DNA from: Phoebastria nigripes
Lineage: Eukaryota; Chordata; Aves; Procellariiformes; Diomedeidae
Direction of reading: 5' to 3'
Length of the DNA stretch: 64,000 nt
Assembly: GCA_035582835.1 (NCBI GenBank)
Contig: JAYKAV010000966.1
Location: forward strand, 452,775 to 516,774
In this document: positions 50,177-63,290 of the stretch, piece after piece
Position numbering within the stretch: the first letter of the stretch is position 1
Layout: each line of letters starts with the position of its first letter
Translations under genes and position numbers: made by a program
Notes under the pieces: generated by a model
Told to the model about the DNA's origin: nothing
The model's input: the letters and a program-made list of their open reading frames with translations, nothing else
Databases searched by the model: none

Positions 50177-53100
50177 TGAACAGAGTACTTGTTGGCGATC
50201 AATAATGGTGATGCTCAGAACTCCAAAGGGATGGAGATGCAGGAAGACAGAAATCCTACCTCCTATCCACACCAGTGAGTATAACCAGCTGGCTCAGAGA
50301 GGTATGTGTACGGTGTAGGAATATACACTGGAAGAAGTAGTAGTAGTGCAGATGTATCTGAGTTAGGCTTAGTACCTGTGCCAGAGGTGGATTTCAGAGA
50401 GTGGATTTTGAAGGTGAAAATCTTTCCCCCCCTACATCCTCAGTTATGTGACACAGAGGAGGCTATGCAGCCCATGCCTGTACTGCATCTGCATCCATGC
50501 TGTACTAATAGTCACACAACAGGAACAGCAAAAAGCTTAAGGATCCCTGGGAGTCATTGTAACGGAGTAAATATGGTGGTGAAAATCTGCACCATTCACA
50601 TTGCAGGTCAACGTGTATGGGCTGCAGCACATAACGTCTTCACAAATGAAAGACAGCTGATTGTGTATTTGCAAACTACAGAATTTTTTTCTGCATAAAT
50701 ACATTAACTGACATTTATGCCAAATATATTACGTACTCATGTCAAGAGAATAGAGCCCATCTGTACTGCAGAGATGTAATTAGCATTAATTAATATGTTC
50801 ACATTGTCTGGTGTTTATATATTTTGCCCTAAAGTCATAAATGTGGCATGGCATTTAGTAAAGCAGTATTCATGAGCATTCAACTGAATTCCAAACATTT
50901 GGATTTTGTGATGCTTTTAGTGCCCCTTGTTATTAACTGTTTCTTAGCATTTATGGAAAGGGAGTTTTGTTCATTGCAGTGTTTGAGAAATTGCTGGTTT
51001 TCGTAAGATATTGTTATAGGCAAACAAGTTTGTTCAGTAGTTGATACTCTATCATAAAAGTAGACAGTTACAATTATCTGGTGGCACAGACACAGTAACA
51101 AAGAAACTTGTATTTCACAACCATGAAGCAATTAACAGCAAATGTTTGAGTAGGTTATTAACAAGCTAGAATAAAATCTGCTCATCCAAGCCATTTGGTA
51201 AATAACATCTATATATTAATTGAAAGGATATTGCAAGTGATTCAGGAATAAATGCACATCATCTACAATAGCACAGTTTTTACCACTTCTGGTTCAGCAG
51301 AGATCCTCAAACCAGTGAACCCACTTGCGTGCCCTATTCATGACCAATGTGCATTTGTGGAAAAGAAGCTCCTGTTCTTACCAAAAAACTTTATNGGCCT
51401 GTGAGACCCTCTGTTACCACTTTTTTTCTGTCACTGCAAACCTCACTTCTGGTTCTAGTCATTCTGACTATTGGTGCATAAAAGACATCCAAAGTACTTT
51501 GGCCTGAATTTCTTTGGTGGAAGACCTTCAAGTGACTATTAATGCTCTTTAACAAGTCATACTGTGTGGAGCCACATGTACTTTCTGCATAATTTTCTAT
51601 AATGTTTCCTCCCATCCCTCCATTTCTGAGGGCTTCTTCTCACCCATTTACTTTTAGCTGTAATCTATTTTTTCCCTTCGTTTGATGCTGCTGCAAATAT
51701 TAACAATAGCTGAAATTGCTGGATAAGCATTTAAGTGGATAGCTTTCACAGAATTACTGGCTGATTGCCCAGATAACTGGAAGTACCTGGGCTAGCTATC
51801 TTAACAGTAGATTAGTATTTCTACAGTGAATGCAGCATCCACAGATCCAGCAGAAGCCATGGATACATGAATGGGTTAACTAGTATTTTAAGCTGTCCAA
51901 GGTTTTAAAAGCCACAGACACGATTCAACCTCTAGAAACAACATGGCCCTGCTCTAGCAGTGACAAATTTACCCTTGGATGAATCAGAGGCAATTTTGTC
52001 ACATTTTAATTGTACGGCTTTCAATACACAGCCTGTTTATTTCTCATGTTTATTTCTCATGTTTTCAGATGCACAGCTTGCTTTATTGTAAGCAGCTGCC
52101 ACAAGTGTGATTTGCTCCAGTTTTATACATCAAGCCATTGTTCACATGTCCATTAGTGCCATAACCTTGATGGGATTTGGCTGAAGATTTGATTGTTCCT
52201 AATGGTCATTTAGGGCGTGACCCCACGCACCTTTTTCTTGGCAGCAATGAGGCCTTAAGGAATCATCTTCACCAGCATTAGACATTTATTTACTGCAGTC
52301 TTAGTTGTGCTGACCCAATGGTTTGTAAGGTTGCATGGAAAACTGGACCAGTTCACTGACACAACTGAAATGCAATTTGGCAAGAAGAACAGCTATTCAA
52401 TGCACTGATCTGGTTTACCGTAAGAACCCAAAAAAAAGGGTCACAACATGAGTGAAGAACTGACAGAGGATGGGAAATCGTTACATGGATATACTGTAGA
52501 GGAATAGGTGGATAGTAAGTCTGTGCAGATACAGGTACTGAGGTTGTACCATCAGGGGCTAGTTTAATCAAACTGCTAAGATTTTGAGCTGCTAATCAAA
52601 TCACTCTTTGGAGCTGTATCATCACGAAGTGTGGTCACTCTCACTTTAGCAAGGCTCTTTAGTCAGAGTAGGTAAGCTGCCTGGAAGAAAGTTAACTCAA
52701 ATTTATCTGAACTGACTGTTTCAGTAAAGACAAACCTTAAAACAAACCTTCTGAAGCAGGTCATAGGAAATGCATCACTTGATTTTTCCCCTGTCTTTTC
52801 ATTTGTGGTACAATATCACATTTAGAGAGCAACATGATTTTTTGCAAATCATAAAAAATAGAGGGGAAGGAGACAGAGAAAAGTTCTACCTTCAGTGCAG
52901 CCAACACTTTTTTATATTGGAAAAGGAATCTTTGCTTCCTCTTAGCAGCATCTTTGTCAGCATTCTTGGGGTTTAAACAGGGTGAAAGTCCTTCTTAAAA
53001 AGGAATAATACTGTATTTTTCTTCTGGCTTGAACAGAGTCCACATAGGTAGCACATAGACAGGGACAGTTCAAGCCATTGGACTGGGGAAACACCTGTGG

Positions 53101-56100
53101 CGTAATTTTATTGTTGTAACATAGCTAAGTGAGGAGCGATACAACCTGCATGAACTTTGTTAGCCTAGCTGCTCAGGCACAGTAATAAGCTTATTATTTG
53201 CCTCTTTGTGCACAGTTATGACTCTGTCGTGCATCGACATGNGGGAATCAGTGCCTGCAGAATCAAAATTTGAAGATACTAGTAGAAAACTACATACTGA
53301 GTATGTGGAGTGTGTTACGTGCAGAGCTTGTATATGCAGAGTTTGAGGTTTTTTGCCATTTCAATTTAAATTTAGTAAACCTCATATTTCAACTTAGTAA
53401 TTTTGTTCATGCCAAGTTTGAAGTATTACATTCAACAGATTTCCAAGTTATCCAAGAAAAAATAACAACTGAGCAATTTTCTGAAATTGTGAAAACCACA
53501 GGGTTCTCACAATATTCAGATCATTAAAAATGAACTGAATGGATTTCCTTTTAACTTTGGAGAAATGTTCACATCTGAGTGAACAAACATAAGAATTTTC
53601 AGCTTATATAGTCACATTCTGGAAAAATTAAATTGCTGAAAATGAAAGAGTAAAAATCCAGGACGCCTTTATTTGAAGGTCTGTAACTGCAGCACAAACA
53701 TCGCAATAAATCACATGCAGAAAATGAAATGTTGCCTATCAGCTATTTTAAGTAGACCTGTTTCAGGAAAAGATACGTAAGCTTGTACATTACTTGAAGC
53801 TTATGATAAGATCCTACTCAAGTTAGACTACTGATACTTACATATGCAAGTGTACGTAAGCTACTGTTTTTAAATGGAGTCATAATTATCTGAAATTATA
53901 TAAAATAATCACCTCTTAGTTGCATGTCCACTATTGCAAACAGTAGTTTCTACAGTAGAACAAAGAAATCACAATGTAAATGACAGAAAACACATAATAA
54001 AAATTAAATTTTAAGTACATCCCTATGCAAGATGTTCACCAAAATACCTTCAAGTTTCTGTCCTGAAAATCAACAAATAGGCAAAGATGTTCGCAAATGT
54101 GATTTTTTTGTTTCTCTTACACTGTAGAAGGCTTATACTGGAACTGACATTCAATCTTTACTTCTTATCAGTAGTAAAAAATATCTGCTATACAGGAAAT
54201 TACTTGTTCAAGGAGTTTTCAGAGCTTTTGTTTGCTACCTTTAGTGCAGAAACAACAAAAGCCAGCAATTTCTCTGCCAGTGAGGATAAGTAATTTTTTG
54301 TGTGTTCTTTTAACATTATCTCTGAAAATCAAAAGCTGTAGGTGTAATATAATAAGCCTAGACTTCAATATTAGGCACCAAACCTCCTTGAAAAAGATGG
54401 TTGAAAAAAATACTAATAAAAAAAAAAAGATAAAGGTTTTTGCCTGTAAGTATGCATTTTCCCCCTACATTTTTAATGACATTTTCAGGAAGGAAGTGAA
54501 GAGGAGATTGTGCTTCTCAAAGGAAAAGCCTAGCTTGACAATTTTCCAGGGTTGTTGGGGTTTTTTTCATTAAACAGAAAACAGAACTGATGAGGAAAGC
54601 ATATAAGCATCATATCATTTGAGTGTAAATGTCTGCTGCCCCTCTGTGGCTGTTTTTAAAGTCTTTTGAGGTTTTCAAACAAATGTAGTTAATATCTGAT
54701 TAAATTTACCTGATATAAAGAATTAGCACAACATATATGTACCATCTGAATCCTACATAATCTCTCAAAATTGAGTCTAGATCACAAACAGGTCATGTTA
54801 GGACTATTTCAAATGTAAAAGACATCATAGAAGTAAGCAGAAGCAGCAAGAAGCAGAAGCAGCAGTTGTGACATCCTAAAGATAAAAATGAGTCTCTAAA
54901 GTGTAGGGAGAAGTAATATCCTTCTTTGGTTTTGAAAAAGTGCCTGCACATTTCCAACTAGTTTGCATTTCACATCTGAAGGAGAATTTAAGCATCTGAA
55001 AGCTCATCTGGTTTTTCCAGCTACATCAGTTGATCTAATAAAAGTTGTTATCTTTTCCTACAACCTGGTCCATTAATATATAACCACAGTTTGAGGGATT
55101 TATTTAGACCCTGGCATTTCCTGGGTCGGAGTACGGATATTACCACAGACCTCTCTGCTAGCCTGATTCGTACAAGGACAGAGGAGGAACCAAACTGTCA
55201 GCAAGGTGTGCGAGGGAGAATATGGATGGGTCTGGGTGGCTACTGCCAATTGCTTCAATAGAGGGAAGAACCTGGAATCCAGACAACCCTTGAGACAAGC
55301 AGAAAGAGACAAGGTTAGTCCTGGGAGGTACCCAAGAAGTATTCTGCATGTTCACTTGTAATATGCTTCCACGTTAATTTCTGGTTTATTACTTCCATCT
55401 ATTAAAAAATCTCTCCCAGTTACTCATAGTCCACCAAATGAGGTGCTGAGTTCCTTCAATGCTTTCTGAATGTAATGAGAATCAAAAATGTTTTCCATTC
55501 TTCAAGAAAGGGCCTGGAGTTTGAGACAATCCACTGATTGTTTCTGCCTACAAGCAGCCTCTTTTGCCCTACTACAATGTGCAATGTGCAGGGCTCAGAC
55601 AACACTAGACACAACATGACTCCAGGCCAGCTGGCCACATTTTTGTGCATATCCACTGCAGGAGTCAAACTCATTCTGTGGTGGGAGCCAAAAGGACATT
55701 TGCCGTTAGAGTCAATGAATCAGGACTATGAAGTTAAGCATAATTTGAAATTTATGGGGCATAAACTCTTACACTTGGCATTGCCTGGAACCAGCTCTTG
55801 ATGTATTCCATGGCTGCTGCTGTCATCTGGGAAAATCCCTTTAGCATCTTTTAAATTTTATCCTTTAAAGGCTTTTCCTAGTACTGTTTTACTGAAAAGC
55901 TGTTTTATTTTACTGATTTTACCAGTGAAAAATCCAAAAGGCCTATCCTCAGCAATATAGTCTTGTGAGTTACTAGCACCTCACATCTCAGGTGTATCTG
56001 TAAATATTCCTGTCTAATTTTTAAGATCAGAATAATATAGAAATACTATTCTCAAAAAACTGTGTGCAAAAAAAGAAGCATACAGAAATATTAGAAAGCT

Positions 56101-59083
56101 CTGTCCTTTTCTTCTGTGCAAATGGAACAGTAATATTTTGAAAGACAGATAATATTATAGCTCCCTTCAGGTTCTTTAAAATTATGCAATGTGTTCTTAT
56201 GCTGAATCCTGGTGGAGTTTATGTTTATTTCTCATATTTAGCTTCCCAGCTGAATTTGAGCCAGCCATATGTATAAAATCATCGTGTATTTTTATGAGAG
56301 TCACACACAATTCTTTTAAGACCATTTTCTAATTTGCTGCTGTATTTCTGAAAAGCATGCAGCTCCTAAAGATGTTTATCATGTGGTGCATTGCAGACAA
56401 TATAGATTTCACAGTTGGGTTCCTAGCCTAGGATGGCTCCTGATCAACATCCAGGTAAGAAGGGTTTCATAAAACCTTAGGTCTCCCTGTCTTGGATTGT
56501 ATTTTTAGTTCCTCAAAAATGTCAACATCCTTTTAAAAGCCACTACTGCAATAGATTTACAGAAATGAATCCTGCATACTGTCCAAATTGCTATCCCATT
56601 TCCTGAGTATGAAGATAAATTCCTTTAATTTGTTTAAAGCATATGAGACATTCCCATCATTAAGTTCCATTTGCTCTCACGTTATGGAACATCTTTTTTT
56701 TAAAAAACAGGGGGAGCTGATAGCTTTAAAGAGCACATCTGTAACTGAAGTCACCACAGCTAAGATATTCTGTATCCTGTGGGCTTTAGCAACTGTATGA
56801 TGCATTCCCGAATTAAAACAGAAAAAGGGGCCAACAGGGAAACAGCAGGGACTATTAAATGCCAATGAACATCTGTATTCGTTATGATTACTTTTCAGAC
56901 ATGTGCACAGACAACATCTGTAGTATATACAGCAGTGAGTACATATCTTGTCATCCTGGTTATTTATACAACACCACAAAAGGTATAGCTACAACATCAC
57001 TTGACTATTTTGACACAAGCTATCTCTCTTTTACCTCACTGGTGTTGATGATAAGCATTACAAATCTAGGGAGCGTGATGCCTCTCAAGAGTCCAGCCTG
57101 TTTCCCAAACCTAAGTGACCAAAGAGATTCTGTGTTACTATCCAGTCCCAGAAAGGTGGGGTGGGAGTTCCTCAATGATTCCCCAAATTCTTCTTCAAGA
57201 ACAGTATTTTTAAGACAGCTTTGTTCAATAAAAAATGTGTATATTTTAGAATATGCTCTCTTCCAAAGGACAAGTAATTTTTTAAATTTTTTTTTAGTAA
57301 TATTCATTGTTTTAACTGTTTATGAAACTTTAAAACCACTTACAGGGGTAAATCCCAAACTAAATGTGTTGGCTTGGAAAGTTACAGACTAAGGCCTAGA
57401 TACACCATGTGTGCAATTCAGCCCAGTTTCATTAGCTTCAGAAGGATGAAGTGTTTACAGCAATTCACCAGAGGTAAGAATTCTTCCTGAAGGTATAAAT
57501 GGATTCAGTTTAATATGAACAAGCCAATACTGGTGGCGCAGTAAGGAGTTGTCAGGCTGAGTGAAAAAGCAGAATACATTATCTGTAAGCTCTTAATTAA
57601 GACCCTGTATTCCATCTTCTCAACTGGTGAGTTTTTTTATCAAACCTTAGCATTTTTCAAAATCCAGAGGGAAAGAAAGATTCAGTAATCTTTGCATTTC
57701 AGGCAGTGAGCTTTACCTCAGTATACTACACAATACAATCTATAGTAAAGTTTATATTTCTGGATGCTAACAATTAGTTCTTTTATTAAGCCAATCTTTT
57801 GTCAAGTATCATCCAGCCCTTTAATTAATACACCACACTGAGAATCCAGCATAATTTTGAATTCTATCAGCATAAAATGGCCTTGGTGCAAAAGTAAAGA
57901 GGGTAGACAGGATTTTTTTTGTTTTTTTTTTAATGAAAGATTCCATATTCAAAAGGACAATAAGGCTTTGAAATAAAAGTTTCGAGCCGAATACTTGCAT
58001 TATTTATACCTGCAATTATACTACTTATACCAGTGGAATAACAGGTCTGTAAAACTGTCATTAAAATCAGTCTTCAGAGGACTGCACAAAGTTATATATT
58101 TCTAACTACAGTAGCCCTGTAGCATAATCTTTCTTTTAAAAGTCTATGATGTTTCAGAGAGGTGGGTTTGGCCAGTTCGTCAAACTTTTCACTATATAGA
58201 GAGAATATCCTATTAATTGTTACTTAGATGGCATATTTCATATGAGGTTGCTGTGTAAGTACATATTCATCTTATATATATTTATGTCTCCAGAAGGCTC
58301 AAGACTTTTCTTCCTCCCTTCCCAAATATGTCTTTCACAGGGCAGTACTGCATCTCCTTGTTTTCCTGTTCCTTCCTTCTTTATTATAAAAAGTATCTAA
58401 AAAGAGAAACAGAAATAGAAATCAAGAATTACAAACATTAAAAAATAAAATCCCATGCAGATTAAAAAACAGACCACCTACCTCATGAATCAGCCCTACA
58501 GCAGCTGTTTTTAAAATAGCCTAGACTCAGTAGCCAGGGTTAAAGGACCTGGTCTCTTGTTCCCTCTTCTGTGCACCAGGAAAGTAAATCTTTCTTCACA
58601 GTTCTTGCTTTCATTGACATCATGTGGAGGTTTTCAACATGGAAATTTTCTTGTCAGTAGAATACACCACCCCCATGTTGTAACATCCAATGGGGAAAAA
58701 TCATACAGATTTTATAGTGGAAAGGCATTTCCTTGTTTGCCATGTATTTTTTTCTTTGAAGGCAGGTCTTCAAATAGTCACTTGACAGGACCAAGTGAGG
58801 AGGGATTCACACAGTAATCATTTTTCAGATTTTCTGGTCACTTGCAATTCTTGCACAAGTAGTATTATAAACTTGAAGAAGTCTGATAACTCAAAAGGGA
58901 GAATATGGTGAAAAGTATCCACCTGTGGGGAAACATGGAAAATCCATCCAAACCACACTAGATCCTAGGTGTATGTAGATTTTTTTTATGTTTCATAAAT
59001 AGCAGTCATACATTTACTTCTAGTGGTACTTAAAGAAAAATGCTTGTTAATTGAAAGCACTTTTGACTTCATGAGGTTATGTG
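50177..59083. other. AT-rich intergenic region, no gene recognised
   Basis: No known gene was recognised. Unresolved bases occur near 51395 and 53242. The longest ATG-started frame is 177 codons (56859-57392, plus), reported as a finding. A short agcagaagcag-type repeat lies near 54838-54866. Confidence 0.45.
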
Positions 59084-59958
59084 TGTGGTGGGTTGACTTT
59101 GGCCTGCTGCTAGACACCCACCCAGACGCTCTCACACTCCCCCTCCTCAGCAGGACAGGAGGGAGAAAATAAGGTGGGAAAAAAAAAAGCTCGTGGGTCA
59201 AGATAAGGACAGGGAGATCACTTACCAATTACCATCATAGGCACAACACACTCAACTTGGTGAAAATCTAGTTTATTGCCAATTAAAATAGATTTGAATA
59301 GTGAGAAAAAAGACAAATTAAAACAACACTTTCCCCCCACCCACACCTTTTTCCCAGGCTCAACTTCACTCCTTCATTCCCGACTCTTCCACCCACCCCA
59401 ACCTTCAAGGGGTGCAGGGGGATGGGGAATGGGGGGTTGTGGTCAGTCCATAACAGCTCCTTTCTGCCGATCCTTCCTCCTCACACTTCTCCCCTGCTCC
59501 AGCGTGGGTCCTTCCCAGGGGCTGCAGTCCTTCAGGAATATCTGCTCCAGTGTGAGCTCTCCACAGGCTGCAGTCCTTCAGGAAATATCCACCTGCTCCA
59601 ACCATGGTCCTCCATGCGCTGCAATGTGGATATCTGCTCCACCATAGTCCTTCACGGGCTGCAGAGGAGTCTCTGCTCCAGCGCCTGGAGCACCTCCTCC
59701 CCTCCTCCTTCTCTCACCTTGGTGTCACAGGGCTGTTTTTCTCACATTTTTCCTCATTCCTCACTGGCATGGAGCGTTTTGCCCTTTCTTAAATATGCTT
59801 TCCCAGAGGCACCGCCATCATGGCCGAGGGGCTCAGCCATGCCCTGCGGTGGCTCGGTTGGAGCCGGCTGTGTCCAGCACGGGGCAGCCCCGGCCTCTCC
59901 TCACAGAGGCCGCCCCACAGCCCCCGCTGCCAGCAGCTGGACACCTGCACCCAGCGCA
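59084..59958 (+). mobile_element. Solo ERVL-like avian LTR
   Basis: The element begins TGTGGTGGGTTGACTTTGGC and ends CCCAGCGCA, about 875 bases long. Flanking 5-base sequences are ATGTG (59079-59083) and ACGTG (59959-59963), a target duplication differing by one CpG-type C/T change. Inside are the repeated 'gggctgcagtccttcaggaa / atctgctccac' blocks, 'cgcctggagcacctcctcc', 'tcttaaatatg' and the GC-rich 'cagcacggggcagccccggc' block typical of this bird LTR family. No gag, pol or env sequence adjoins it, so it is a solo LTR. Open frames inside it (for example 59422-59988) are not genes. Confidence 0.85.
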
Positions 59959-62899
59959 ACGTGTTACATTCAAAACTTACAGTTTTGAGAACTAGAAATC
60001 TCTTCTGCTGCCAACATGAGTAGCTTCCTTGTCTTCTCAAGGGAATACAACTTTTATTCAGATGGCATGATGAAAACAGTTAAAGACTTAAAGGGCACGA
60101 ATAATGAAAGATGGAAATAGCAGGTTTCAGATCATGATGCCAGCCAAGATAACAAAGGAAAGTAATGAGAAAACAAGTTGATGTATATTATCTTGAGATG
60201 ATAAGAAAATTTTGTGGTTGTATGATCTAAACATTTATCAACCAGAATCAACACCATTAGAGTGAAATATGAAAGCATGAAGTACATTTCCGATGTGATG
60301 GAAACCAGCAGAAAGTTGAACCCCATCATTTGGAGTTTAAGTAGATTTGCTCCTGCTAGCAGACCTAGAACAACAGGCAGGAACCATAAATGAAACATCC
60401 TACAAGTAGGTCCATACGGGCGTAAGTACGCTGTGTATGACATCTGGGCCTGAGGGTCTTAAAGATTGGACACATCTCTCATACATCACCTATGAAAAGC
60501 AGAAGAACTCCTGATATGTCTGTGCTAAATATATACCATAATTTAAAATAAAAACTGGGAAATATTGCAAGGAGAAGAACCTTTGTAATCTTTGTAACAG
60601 CGAGGCGCAAGCTGTAGAAAGGCCTGATAATCTGTCACTGAACACAAAACTGTATTCATGTTCATGGACACAAAAAGCAGTGCAGCAATGGACGTTGCAA
60701 ACATGTCTGTAGCTCTCCATCGCAGTCACGACACCCTAACCCCCAGCCTTTGCTTCAACATTCTGCAGACATTAGGAGATGTTAGTAGGTGTTTTATATG
60801 AATAAACTCAGCAGGCATGGGGCCATCATATTAGTAGTGATATAATTTGCCAGGGGGAACTTCTGCAGAAATCACTGCTATTACAGCTGAACAAATACAT
60901 CATGAATAATTGGGCGGATCAAGCATCTTTCTGTTCAAAAGTTGTTGGAGAGTAGCTTACGGTTTGCTCAATTATATTTGTTATTCAGAGTCACCCAGTG
61001 GATAATTAGATGACCAAGTTTTGCTCTGAAGGTTGTTCACAAGCAAGCAGTTCATACCAACATCTGCAATTTGAAAAGTTTCAATTGGATTTCATTGCTT
61101 ATGTGGGTCACATATTATTGGATCTGACTCCTGCCAGTATGAGTATTGCTCTTAGAATCCAGAATATGATGTGAAGATTTACTTACAAATTCAAAACATA
61201 GATTGATCAAATATTCTCCAACATTTTGCACTTCAAAGTTAACATTTTTGTGAACATTCCTGCCTTCACAAAATACTGCAGAGAATAATCCCAAAGCACC
61301 GGCAATACGAATTTCTCTTATTTTTTCACTTTTTAGTTTCAACATATATTTATGGATTAAATGTGAGATATTTGTTGAGATTGAATGCTAAATTTTAAGT
61401 AAAACAAAGCATAAAAATAATTTGAAAATATCTGAGCAATGATGTATTTTCGCTGCACTCATTATCTGCATGCTGTAGACACAGTTAAACCCTGAAGCAC
61501 TCAAATGCAGTGCTTTGACAATTAAAATTATATATTTTTTCCCTCCTAAACAATTTTTTTGAAGCTGTCAGATGCCATTTTCTTCAAGACTACATGGTGT
61601 ACCTTATGTTTAGGTATGGATAATTTGGAAAACTTCTGAAAGCAGGGAAATGTGTATTTTTTACAGTCGCACTATTTTCAAAATTTGATTTTTTAAGTTA
61701 AAATCTGCAGACCCTTCCTCCTTGATGTGAGTCAGAGCTTATGTCTGCATGAAAGCAAATCAGAAATGTAGATGAAGCCCAAGAAAGGAACCATACCTAG
61801 AATTATTATTATGATATGATAAGGAAAAATCCCTAATCTATGAGGTAATGTAAAATACAGGTGCATTTTTTCTCATTTGTCCTTTTCCATGATTCAGAAT
61901 AATCCATGTGTGGTAAGAGTAGAGGTAATATTTAGGATAACACCATTAAGAAAGAAAAATAAGAAATTCAGCACCAAGTTACCGAGGAATGAACAGTCAG
62001 TCTCTCCAAGGAGATCAAAGATAAAAAATACACAAAAAGTAGATTCTACCTCACTGCTGTATTATTTTCCAGAAAATTTCTGGAAATGTGTTTCAACTAA
62101 ATCATGCACCAGTGGCAAGAGCCTTACTAAAATGAAACAGTTGGCAACATCAAAGAAAAGATGAAATCAGTGTTAACACAACTGTGGTATAATCTCTGCT
62201 GCTCCATACACTCACACCAGCCCAGGAAGAGTAAACACACAAACAGCAAATCTAAGCCTGGAGAAGAGGAAGTCACTTAAGTCAATGAATGTTCAAACTG
62301 CTGTAACTTTTAGCTTCCCTTACTCAAAAAATATCCTCAGAGGGACTAGGGACAGGAGTTTTATCTCACCGAACTTTCCGTTCCTCACCTTCAGTACATG
62401 AAAGCTCAGAAAAAAAGCAGGTATTCAGCTCTCAAACTAACAGGGCCCAAGATCTCAAATTAGTTTCTCTGAAAACAATAGCAACAAAGAAGTAAAGCAA
62501 AGTTATGATGCTGGAAAGTTCTACCTTATGGTTGAACATTTTTCTCAATAAACCAAACTTGTGCATGTTTGTTGTGCAGAATGAAAAGTGGGTGAGAGAG
62601 ACCATTTTCTTTCCTACAACACAAATTCTCAAAGAAATAATACGTTATAAATTAAACATATTTCTTTTTAACTCTGGTAGAGATCTTTGGAATGCTTCAT
62701 ATTCTGGATTACATTTTGCTTAGCTCTACTGGGTCAAAGACATAGTACAAAAATGTCCCCATTTTGCTTTCCATTTAGGGAGACAGGGATTTCCAGGGCC
62801 AGTCCTAAACCTGGAGAGAAGGAGCCTCTCATTAAGTCTTATCCTGGAAGGGGACAGCAACAGACAGAACAGGTCTGCCTGGAAGTGTTTTCAACAAAT
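59959..62899. other. AT-rich intergenic region, no gene recognised
   Basis: Unique AT-rich sequence with short chance open frames only. No mobile element or RNA gene was recognised. Confidence 0.45.
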
Positions 62900-63290
62900 A
62901 ATTGGAGACCCAAATAGGCCACCTAACCAACCTAGTTCTTTCAGCAGAATCAACTGTATCTAAATAATTTCTCACAGTTGTTTAACCTCTTCTTTAAAAT
63001 CTTGTCTAACTTCTTTAAATCTCTCACCTAAGCCATACTTTAAAATCCCTAATACCACAACTGCCTTTGGCAAACTTTCTCAGGGTTTATGTATTCTGAC
63101 TGCTAAAAAAAATCCTCAATGTTAAACCCAAATTTCCCTTGACGGAATTTATGGCTATTTCTTGTCCAGTCTGCAGTGGATATGGAGGATGCTTTATTCC
63201 TTTCCTCTTTACCTATTTTGTATTTTATCTTTTCCATACTACAAGATTGATCTCCCTTCAGACTCAGTTCTTTAAGCTAAAATATATCCC
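62900..63290 (-). mobile_element. Ancient CR1/L3-like LINE 3' fragment
   Basis: The plus strand is the reverse complement of an L3/CR1 3' region: 'tttaacctcttctttaaaat', 'aatgttaaacccaaatttcc', 'tatggctatttcttgtccag' and 'gattgatctcccttcagact' occur in the order of the family. It is diverged and has no coding capacity. The plus-strand frame at 63139-63519 overlaps it and is antisense. Confidence 0.65.

Noticed and set aside
59422..59988. 188-codon plus-strand frame
   Set aside because: It lies almost wholly inside the solo LTR and arises from its GC-rich repeats.
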